Of a stretch of DNA of 44,047 nt, positions 38,042 to 44,047 are shown piece after piece. This DNA is from Opitutaceae bacterium (GTDB lineage Bacteria > Verrucomicrobiota > Verrucomicrobiia > Opitutales > Opitutaceae), in contig JAGYIG010000029.1 in assembly GCA_018402455.1 (NCBI GenBank), forward strand, positions 1-44,047. Reading direction: 5' to 3'. A model generated the notes under the pieces. That model saw only the letters and a list, made by a program, of their open reading frames with translations. It made no database searches and had not been told where the DNA came from. Position numbers and translations under genes: made by a program. The first letter of the stretch is position 1; every line of letters starts with the position of its first letter.

Positions 38042-39941
38042 GGCCGGCGTGGTCGGATTCGTCTGCGGCGGTCAGATTCCCTCGCACGGTGCCGCACCGC
38101 AGCATGGTGGCCCCAAAGTAGGGGTTGAGCAGGGTTTCGTCCGGTTGCAGCCAGTCGGCGCCGCGATCCTCATAGACCATCGGGCAGTGCATGAGCACGA
38201 TGTCGCCAGTGAACGCCGTCGGGTCGGCGCGCACGGCGGCGACCATCGCATCGGAGAGGGTTTCAAAATGCGGGCGCCGGAGGGCTTCCAAATCCTGCGC
38301 CGCGAGGAGTCGGTGGATCAGATCCGGCCACGGGCCTTGATGCCCTGTGATCTCCATCATGGCGGTCAGCGCCTCCCGGGCGGCGGGCAGTTCGTCCGCC
38401 GCCAGGGCGGCGTGCAGTTCGAAGTAGGCCGGCATGAGTTGGGCCGCGAGCGCTGGCGCCAGCGGCGGGAGGTCGGATCCCGAGGGGTCGTGAGGGACCT
38501 GGGGCCCTTCGGCGGTGCTGCCGTGATCGTGCGCCGGAACCGGTCCGCCGCCCGTCGGGTTCATCATGCTGGGTTCCGCGACAATCTGCAGCGCGCTATC
38601 GATTTTGAATGCGCCGTGGGTGACCACAAGGTCACCCTCGGCCAGCCCGGACTTCACGAGGTAGACTTGTCCGGCCTTGGGTCCCAACACGATTTCACGT
38701 CCCTCAAAGGTTGGCCGATCACGATCCGGGAGGGCGACGTAAACGACCGCCCGACGGCCCGTGCGCAGCACCGCCGATGCCGGGACCACCAGAGGCGGCA
38801 GCACGTCACTGGCGGCGGCGTAACCCATCTCGGCGGCGGGAACCAAGTCCATGCCGCAGACCGTGCATTGCCCGGGGCCGTCCTGGATCACTTCCGGGTG
38901 CATGGGGCTGATCCATTTGCCGACGAGTTCCGGCACGACGACTTCGCCCTCGCCGGTCAAATGCGCCTCCACGCGGCCCGTGGCGAACATGCCCGGCTTC
39001 AGGCGACCATCCGGGTTGGCCACATTCACGCGGATGGCGGTGGTGCGGGTGCGCCGATCCACTTCGGGGGCGATGAAGGCGATCCGCCCCTGAAAGGACT
39101 CCCCGGGGTAGGCCTCGACGGCAAACGAGACGTCCTGACCGAATCGCAGCCACGCGAGGTCCGACTCAAAGGCATCGAGATGCAGCCAAAGCACGCTCAG
39201 ATCCGCGATCCGGAAGAGCGGCTCGCCGGTTTTGACGTAATCGCCTTCCTTGACGTTCTTGGTGATGACGATGCCGCCGAGGGGAGCGAGGAGTTCGAAC
39301 TCCTCGCTGGGCGTCTGCGCGGCGAGCAGGGCCTCGATCTGGGCGGGCAACAGATCCCAAAGTCGCAGCTTTTCCCGGGCGATACGGGTGAACGTGCCTG
39401 TGGGGTCGGTGGCATGAGCGGTGATCAACTCCTGCTGAGCGGTGAGAAGTTCGGGACTGTAAATCCGGGCCAGGTGCTCGCCGGCCTTCACCGGCACCCC
39501 CGTGTAGTTGACGAAGAGGCGATCGATGCGGGCGGGAAACCGGGCGGTGAGCGACCGCAGCCGGGTTTCATCGTAGTCGAGTTTGCCCACCAGCCGAACC
39601 TCCGCGGTGGGCAGTCGGCGTTCGATCGGGGTGGTGGCGATGTCGGCGAGCGCGCGCGCGCTTTCGCTCATGCTCAGGGTGCGCGGACCGCTGTCGTCCT
39701 GGGAATCTTGGCGCTGAGGGATCAGGTCCATGCCGCAGATCGGGCAATCTCCCGCGCCCGGTTGTTGAATCTGCGGGTGCATCGAGCAGGTCCAGACGGC
39801 CGGTGAGGCGGGCGCGTCGGCACCCGCGGTGGACCCTGTCGATGCGGGCGCGGACGTGTCCGCGGAGGGGCTGAAAAGGCGGCCCGCGATCGCTCCGATG
39901 ACGAGGGCCCCGGCGACGGCGAAAACGGTGATTTTATTCAT
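38031..39941 (-). CDS. cusB: CusB-like RND periplasmic adaptor with two metal-binding modules
   Basis: The protein has 636 residues. A membrane anchor (about 4-20) is followed by a first heavy-metal-binding module at 50-73 (WTCSMHP ... CPICGMDL), the lipoyl/barrel-sandwich and beta-barrel regions, a second module of the same kind at 343-366 (WISPMHP ... CTVCGMDL), and a C-terminal DUF3347-like helical domain from about 490. A His-rich tail ([10 protein letters not shown]) ends it. It links the RND pump to the outer-membrane factor and probably hands metal to CusA. Two modules in one adaptor, one placed inside the sandwich region, is unusual. The ATG at 39941 is preferred over an upstream one; its start overlaps the end of the outer-membrane factor gene by 8 bp. 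Confidence 0.9.
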   Translation of the reverse strand: MNKITVFAVAGALVIGAIAGRLFSPSADTSAPASTGSTAGADAPASPAVWTCSMHPQIQQPGAGDCPICGMDLIPQRQDSQDDSGPRTLSMSESARALADIATTPIERRLPTAEVRLVGKLDYDETRLRSLTARFPARIDRLFVNYTGVPVKAGEHLARIYSPELLTAQQELITAHATDPTGTFTRIAREKLRLWDLLPAQIEALLAAQTPSEEFELLAPLGGIVITKNVKEGDYVKTGEPLFRIADLSVLWLHLDAFESDLAWLRFGQDVSFAVEAYPGESFQGRIAFIAPEVDRRTRTTAIRVNVANPDGRLKPGMFATGRVEAHLTGEGEVVVPELVGKWISPMHPEVIQDGPGQCTVCGMDLVPAAEMGYAAASDVLPPLVVPASAVLRTGRRAVVYVALPDRDRPTFEGREIVLGPKAGQVYLVKSGLAEGDLVVTHGAFKIDSALQIVAEPSMMNPTGGGPVPAHDHGSTAEGPQVPHDPSGSDLPPLAPALAAQLMPAYFELHAALAADELPAAREALTAMMEITGHQGPWPDLIHRLLAAQDLEALRRPHFETLSDAMVAAVRADPTAFTGDIVLMHCPMVYEDRGADWLQPDETLLNPYFGATMLRCGTVRGNLTAADESDHAGHAH

Positions 39942-41280
39942 GATCGGAAGGGGCCGCAAACGAGCCCAGCAGGGGTTGATTGATCAGGGACTGCACCGTG
40001 ATGCGCTGTTGCCAGGCGTCGGCCGCCGCGCGCCAATGCTGGAGTTCGAGTTCGAGCAGCGATCGCTCGCTGTCGATGACTTCGAGCAGGATGGTCCCGC
40101 CGTTCTCATAGGCCGAACGGCTTTTATCGAGGGCCTGGCGGGCGAGTCCCAGCAATTCGTCGCCGTAGAGTTTGAGGCGACGATGGGCGTCGTCGAGCCG
40201 GGCGAGGCTGGAACTCAGATCCGCCCGGAGATGGTTGAGGCGGTCCTCATACTGTTGGGTGAGGGCGCGGTGGTTTGAGACGGCCTCGGCCTGAGTGGCT
40301 TGGTTGCGGGCCGTCCAGACGGGGAGGCTCACCGCCAGCGTCACACTCCACGGGTCGCGACCGGCGCCGGGGGTGGCGGGGTTCGCGGAGGGATGGCCCA
40401 CTTGAATGGTGTTTACGCCCACCATCAGGTCGGGAAAACGCTCCAGCCGCGCGATCTCCCGGCGGGCATCGGCACTCTCGATCTGGCGTTGGATCATGTT
40501 CAGCTCCGGATGATGCCTTTCCATGGCGCGGGCGAGGTCGGCGGAGGGCGCCGGGGGCAGGGGAACAGGACGGTCCCACTGCGGGGCGGGGAGCGGGGCA
40601 TCGCTCGGGCGGGCCAACATCGCGTTGAGCCGGGCGACCAACGTGCGCCGTTCCTGTTCGAGCGAAGCGAGGGTGTCGCCGGTGCGGCCTATCTCGACCT
40701 TGAGGCGCAGCAGGTCGTTGAGCGCCCCCCCCGCCCGCACCTTTTGCGTCACGACGGGTTCAAACTGCTCGAGGAGCTGCAGGCTCCGGGCGGTCAGGTG
40801 CCGGGCACGTTCGTTGAAACCGTAGTCAAAAAACAGGTCCGTCACCTCTAGCGCCACGGCCAGCTGGCGACTCTGCCAGGCATACCAGACGGCCTCGGCG
40901 GCGGCGGTGGCATCGACCCCACGTTGATCGAGTTTGCCGAACCAAGGGATACGCTGACTCAGGGAGAGGGCACTTTCCTGCGGTCCGGTGCGGGTCTGGA
41001 CCGACTCCACAAAGTGGGTCACCTGAAAGACTGGATCGGGCAGGGCGCGGGATTGTGCGGTGCGTTCCCGGGCGGCTTCATAACGGGAGGCGAAGGCCTT
41101 CAGCCCGGGATTGGTGGTTTGGACTTCCTCCAGATAGTCGACCAACGCCTGCAGGGGCGGGGCGGCGGGGCGAACTCGGACATCGCGGCAATCGCGAGGC
41201 CGCAGGCCGAGCCAGGGCAGGCTTGAATGAGGGTCTTCAGCTGGGTGGAAGGGCGTTTTGAGTCCGCACCCCCGGATCAC
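39934..41280 (-). CDS. CusC-like outer-membrane efflux factor (start uncertain)
   Basis: The protein has up to 448 residues from a GTG at 41280. It has the two long repeats of the TolC/OEP family: LQALVDYLEEVQTTNPGLKA, then DPVFQVTHFVES, and in the second half SLPVWTARNQATQAEAVSN, then SAYENGGTILLEVIDSERSL. It would form the trimeric outer-membrane channel for the CusBA pump. The N-terminus is problematic. In this frame no signal peptide precedes LQALVDYL, whereas a shifted frame just upstream reads LIQACPGSACGLAIAAMSEF, which looks like one. A small indel near 41170-41190 is the simplest explanation. Longer versions of the frame overlap the Cys-rich gene and are rejected. Confidence 0.85.
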   Translation of the reverse strand: MIRGCGLKTPFHPAEDPHSSLPWLGLRPRDCRDVRVRPAAPPLQALVDYLEEVQTTNPGLKAFASRYEAARERTAQSRALPDPVFQVTHFVESVQTRTGPQESALSLSQRIPWFGKLDQRGVDATAAAEAVWYAWQSRQLAVALEVTDLFFDYGFNERARHLTARSLQLLEQFEPVVTQKVRAGGALNDLLRLKVEIGRTGDTLASLEQERRTLVARLNAMLARPSDAPLPAPQWDRPVPLPPAPSADLARAMERHHPELNMIQRQIESADARREIARLERFPDLMVGVNTIQVGHPSANPATPGAGRDPWSVTLAVSLPVWTARNQATQAEAVSNHRALTQQYEDRLNHLRADLSSSLARLDDAHRRLKLYGDELLGLARQALDKSRSAYENGGTILLEVIDSERSLLELELQHWRAAADAWQQRITVQSLINQPLLGSFAAPSDHE

Positions 41281-41321
41281 TTCGCTGCGCGGAACCCCGG
41301 AACGGGGGCCGGAGTGTTCGA

Positions 41322-41715
41322 TCAGGCCGCGGGTGCGGCGCAAGCAGTGCATTCGCCGTCCGCGCAGCACGGTTTGTCGCAGGTGCCGTCACGCAGGCGG
41401 TGCAACCCTCGGCGCTGCAACACTCCTTGTCCGCACAGCGGGATTCGCCGGCAGCGCCGCCGCATCGAGCTTGGCCAGATATTTTTCAGGATTGGACGTG
41501 AACCGTCCCCCGCAGCGCTCGCAGCAGAAACGCACCTCGCGGTCGGGTTGCCCTTCGACTTTGTGCCAGTGGATGATCGGATCACCCATGGAGCCCAAGT
41601 CTTCCCCGGAAACCACACAGACATCGAGCGGGTAGGAATCGGCGTTTTTGTGGTGGTCAGCCGAGGCAGTGGCAACGGCCCAGCAGGCGAACAGCGCGGT
41701 CAAAAAGAGTTTCAT
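41322..41715 (-). pseudogene. YHS-type Cys-rich periplasmic metal protein, two apparent frame breaks
   Basis: A clear signal peptide (MKLFLTALFACWAVATASA) is followed by a YHS/TRASH-like domain at about residues 25-85, with Cys33 in YPLDVCVVSGEDLGSMG and Cys64, Cys65, Cys68 in VRFCCERCGGRF. The open frame then runs on to a stop at 41389. Read across frames, however, the tail is CADKECCSAEGCTACV and then CDKPCCADGECTACAAPAA, ending at the stop at 41322-41324. This Cys-rich double repeat could bind many Cu+ ions. Two small indels between about 41380 and 41460 would restore it. It opens the efflux island upstream of the outer-membrane factor gene, so it probably works as its periplasmic metal scavenger. 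Confidence 0.7.
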
Positions 41716-41760
41716 ACGGGGAGTGATCGGCAGCCAGCGGGTCCCCCTCGAAAACTTTTA

Positions 41761-42435
41761 TTATTTGAGCAGATCCCCCACGACCAATTCGCGGCCACGG
41801 CGGACCCGCTGACGACTGCACAGCCACAGGAAGAGCTGCCCCGTGGTGAAGGCATCGCCGCTGGCCGTGTGCCGACCGATGATGGGGAGCCCGGCATGTT
41901 GGCAGACTTCGTCCAGCCCGGGCGGGCGTTGGTTGGCGTAGCCGGTGCGATGGAACGCATCGACGTGCCGCATCGACAGCAGGGCAGTATCGATCAACCG
42001 ATTCCGCAGTTTGAGACCGAAGTGTCGCTTGAGCGCCGCCCCGAGCACGGCGGCATCGAACCCGATGTGGTGGCCCACAATCACCGCGCCGGCTAGCTCC
42101 GGCAGCAGTTCCCTCAGCACTTGGTCCTCCGGGGTGGCTTCCGCGGATTCTCCGGGCGCAATGCCGTGAATTTTGACCGCCTCATTGTTGGGCGTGTGGG
42201 GTTGTCGCACCAGCCAGTTGCGGCGAGCGGAAACCTCCATGCGGCCTTGCCGGATGGGCACCAGCCCGATGCTCAGGAGATGATCCTTCGCGGCGTCGAA
42301 CCCGCTGGTCTCGGCATCCAGGGCGACCAACTTGAGGGCATGGAGGGGCGCCTGACGGTTGAGCTTTCCCGGAGTGGCCTGCCGGTAGGCGGCGACGAAA
42401 TCGGGAACGGCCCGACGTTGGAACCACCCCCACAT
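41761..42435 (-). CDS. DEDDh 3'-5' exonuclease (DnaQ-like)
   Basis: The protein has 224 residues. It contains the DEDDh catalytic residues: Asp40 and Glu42 in ALDAETSG, Asp127 in GHHIGFDAAV, and His189 and Asp194 in RHTASGDAF. This places it in the exonuclease family with DNA polymerase III epsilon and RNase T. The substrate is unknown. Its start overlaps the stop codon of the CBS/DUF294 gene (TGATG), so the two are translationally coupled. Such pairs occur in many bacteria near ActP-like symporters, which suggests a role in carbon-source signalling rather than DNA repair; the pairing is my recollection and was not checked here. Confidence 0.9.
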   Translation of the reverse strand: MWGWFQRRAVPDFVAAYRQATPGKLNRQAPLHALKLVALDAETSGFDAAKDHLLSIGLVPIRQGRMEVSARRNWLVRQPHTPNNEAVKIHGIAPGESAEATPEDQVLRELLPELAGAVIVGHHIGFDAAVLGAALKRHFGLKLRNRLIDTALLSMRHVDAFHRTGYANQRPPGLDEVCQHAGLPIIGRHTASGDAFTTGQLFLWLCSRQRVRRGRELVVGDLLK

Positions 42436-43994
42436 CAGCGCGCCTCCAAATTAAACGCGAGGCGCACGTGGGTCTGCACCATGCGCACCACATCAAAAGC
42501 CTGCGCGAGCCGGGCTTTCTCCAGCTTGGAAAGCCGGGAGGGGTCCACGAAGCGGCCCGAGTCATGCCGACTGATCGCGGTGGTCAGCCGCAGCGCCAGC
42601 AAGACGTCATAGGCTTCCCGCGCGACCTTGGCCAGCTCCGCGAGTGCGGGCACGTTGCGCCGCAGGTCTTCCCAACGACCCCCGGTGGAATAGCGTCGGA
42701 GCTGATTGTGCTTCAGGGCGAGGAGGCGGGCGGCATCGCGCAACGGGGCAAGGGCTCGGCCTTTGAGATCGAATTCCCCCGCCCGATCGCCGCGGCGTTC
42801 GATCACGAATTTCCCCCAGAAATTCAGCGGTGGCGGGGTTTCAATCACCAGGTTTCCCAAGCGCCGCTGCAGCCAGGCATTGTTGCGCACCGAATCGATG
42901 ATGGCCTGGCGCACAGGACGCACGATGGCGGGGTTGCCGGCCACGAATCGCATGTCATACAGCACGATGCCTCGGAACAGGGGTTCGTCCTCCGTGCTCG
43001 TGGAGATCTCTTTGATTTCCCGCAGCCATTCGGCGTCGGTGCGGCACCAGTTGGGATTGGAGGCCATCACGCCGCCTTGGCAGCGCGCGAAACCGCATTC
43101 GACCATCATGGCGACCACCTTTGTCGTGAGTTGCAAAAACCGCTCGCGATGGGCTTGGTCGGTTTCCGGACTGTCACTGGCCGCGAATACCAACGCGTTG
43201 TCCATGTCGGTGCGCAGCGTCTGCTCCCGCCGGCCGTCGCTGCCCACCGAAAGCCAGCCCCAGGGCACGGCGGGCAAGGTCACTCCGCTGGTGGCCAATT
43301 CCTCCGTGGCCAGTTCCAACAGACGTTGCACCAGCTCGTCGTAAAGTTCGGCACAGATCTGCCCGAGGAAAATGGCGGACACACCGGCCTCCAGGTAACT
43401 GCCGGTGATCTCCTCGATTTCGTCACACAACTCCCGCAGGCGGGCCACCGTTCGCGCGTGACGAAACTCCCGCAACAGTCCGGCCGGGTGGTGGCCACTC
43501 TGGGCGAGGAGGTCTTTGTTGGTGAAAACATCGAGCGCCGGAGTGGCGGGGGTGCCGTCCTCCGTCACGCAGACCTGACCGATCCGCTCGCGGAGCATCA
43601 ACAGGATGGCGGCGGTCGCCGACGACAGCGCGGACACCGTGATGACGGGACTGGCCATGATATCGACCACCGGATTGCTGCGCGGCAGATTACCGGCCAC
43701 CACCTGTTTGACGATGGCGCTCTGCGTCACGATGCCGAGCGGCCGCCGCAACTCATCGACCACCAGCACCGAGGGAACCCGCCGCTTGGCCATGGTCATG
43801 GCGGCCTCATGGATGGAGGTCTCGGGAGAGCAAGTCAGCAAGCGTTCCAAGGCTCGTGGCTGGATCACTTTCCCGCCGGCCAAATGGGCCTGCAGAATGT
43901 TCTTGGCCCGACCACTGATCGCGTCGTCCTCCGGGGTGGGCACGGTGGTCGATTCGCCCCCCAGCCGGGTGGTCCAGAACAGGTGTCGGTTCAC
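42435..43994 (-). CDS. CBS-domain DUF294 putative nucleotidyltransferase
   Basis: The protein has 519 residues. Two CBS motifs cover about residues 45-165 (PSVLVVDELRRPLGIVTQSA; then VNDIMASP-like VVDIMASPVITV). They are followed by a DUF294 nucleotidyltransferase domain with GSDGRREQ (251-258) and DMDNAL (263-268), and a C-terminal DUF294_C helical domain. Many relatives also have an N-terminal cyclic-nucleotide-binding domain; that is absent here. CBS pairs usually sense adenosine nucleotides. The start is a GTG at 43994 that overlaps the stop of a preceding frame as GTGA. The downstream partner is the exonuclease gene, with overlap. Function is unknown, but it is probably regulatory. Confidence 0.85.
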   Translation of the reverse strand: MNRHLFWTTRLGGESTTVPTPEDDAISGRAKNILQAHLAGGKVIQPRALERLLTCSPETSIHEAAMTMAKRRVPSVLVVDELRRPLGIVTQSAIVKQVVAGNLPRSNPVVDIMASPVITVSALSSATAAILLMLRERIGQVCVTEDGTPATPALDVFTNKDLLAQSGHHPAGLLREFRHARTVARLRELCDEIEEITGSYLEAGVSAIFLGQICAELYDELVQRLLELATEELATSGVTLPAVPWGWLSVGSDGRREQTLRTDMDNALVFAASDSPETDQAHRERFLQLTTKVVAMMVECGFARCQGGVMASNPNWCRTDAEWLREIKEISTSTEDEPLFRGIVLYDMRFVAGNPAIVRPVRQAIIDSVRNNAWLQRRLGNLVIETPPPLNFWGKFVIERRGDRAGEFDLKGRALAPLRDAARLLALKHNQLRRYSTGGRWEDLRRNVPALAELAKVAREAYDVLLALRLTTAISRHDSGRFVDPSRLSKLEKARLAQAFDVVRMVQTHVRLAFNLEAR

Positions 43995-44047
43995 GTAGTG
44001 GCGGGGGCAGCAATGCTCGACGCGGTGGTGGCGCCGCTGGCCCGCGA
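43991..44047 (-). CDS. Possible 3' end of a preceding minus-strand gene
   Basis: Reading into the window from its right edge, 18 codons (SRASGATTASSIAAPATT) end in a TGA that overlaps the GTG start of the CBS/DUF294 gene (GTGA). The Ala/Ser/Thr-rich tail and the tight overlap suggest that a gene ends here. Too little is visible to name it. Confidence 0.35.
   Translation of the reverse strand, partial: SRASGATTASSIAAPATT

Noticed and set aside
37788..39806. A 672-codon plus-strand frame opposite cusA and cusB.
   Set aside because: It is antisense to two complete efflux genes; composition is typical of a GC-driven shadow.

Overview
The window looks like a chromosomal segment of a GC-rich member of the Verrucomicrobiota, most like Opitutaceae. 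This is an inference from gene content and style: a sdhC-sdhA-sdhB set of the Bacteroidetes/Verrucomicrobia type, LysM and YHS-type proteins, heavy-metal adaptors with extra metal-binding domains, and high GC throughout. No rRNA or marker gene in the window proves it. There is no prophage, insertion sequence or CRISPR array.

Layout. 0-5.3 kb: carB, a membrane-anchored TPR-like protein, tRNA-Pro(UGG), and a LysM envelope protein followed by a clear rho-independent terminator. 5.3-7.1 kb: a Nudix hydrolase and a PaaK-like AMP-forming ligase. 7.3-11.3 kb: succinate dehydrogenase sdhC-sdhA-sdhB. It is interrupted between sdhA and sdhB by a 420-bp unit that encodes an S23-type four-helix-bundle protein and has inverted arms of tandem 7-bp repeats. 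11.4-16.0 kb: an LEA-like lipoprotein, an AbgT-family transporter and a small membrane protein (minus strand), then lysA and panB (plus strand). 16.1-18.8 kb: a sensor histidine kinase and gpsA, both recognisable to their ends but broken by many small frame changes that look more like local sequence error than decay. 18.9-20.9 kb: a sodium/solute symporter with its DUF4212 partner.

21.0-26.0 kb holds the most interesting metabolic locus: an inositol-monophosphatase-like enzyme, then a tight set of C39-like cysteine peptidase, RimK-like ATP-grasp ligase with an RLAN-type N-terminus, and a GCS2-type glutamate-cysteine-ligase-like enzyme. A gamma-glutamylcyclotransferase-like gene converges on the last of these and overlaps its 3' end. 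Together they suggest synthesis and turnover of an unknown, probably gamma-glutamyl, small peptide or peptide tag. 26.4-29.0 kb: chromate transporter chrA and a bacterial nitric oxide synthase oxygenase (no reductase domain). 29.0-32.0 kb is gene-poor, with coding fragments, a TonB-C-like lipoprotein and a possible lysozyme-fold protein.

32.0-44.0 kb is one long minus-strand block. In transcription order it has a CBS/DUF294 nucleotidyltransferase, a DEDDh exonuclease, a YHS-type Cys-rich periplasmic protein, CusC-like outer-membrane factor, CusB-like adaptor, CusA-like RND pump and a Cu+-type P1B ATPase. The last five form a copper/silver efflux island covering cytoplasm to outside. The adaptor carries two metal-binding Cys/His/Met modules and the pump is about 220 residues longer than E. 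coli CusA.

A caution: frame breaks occur at 17.27-18.72 kb, near 26.3 kb and at 41.2-41.45 kb. The genes there are called by reading across frames.
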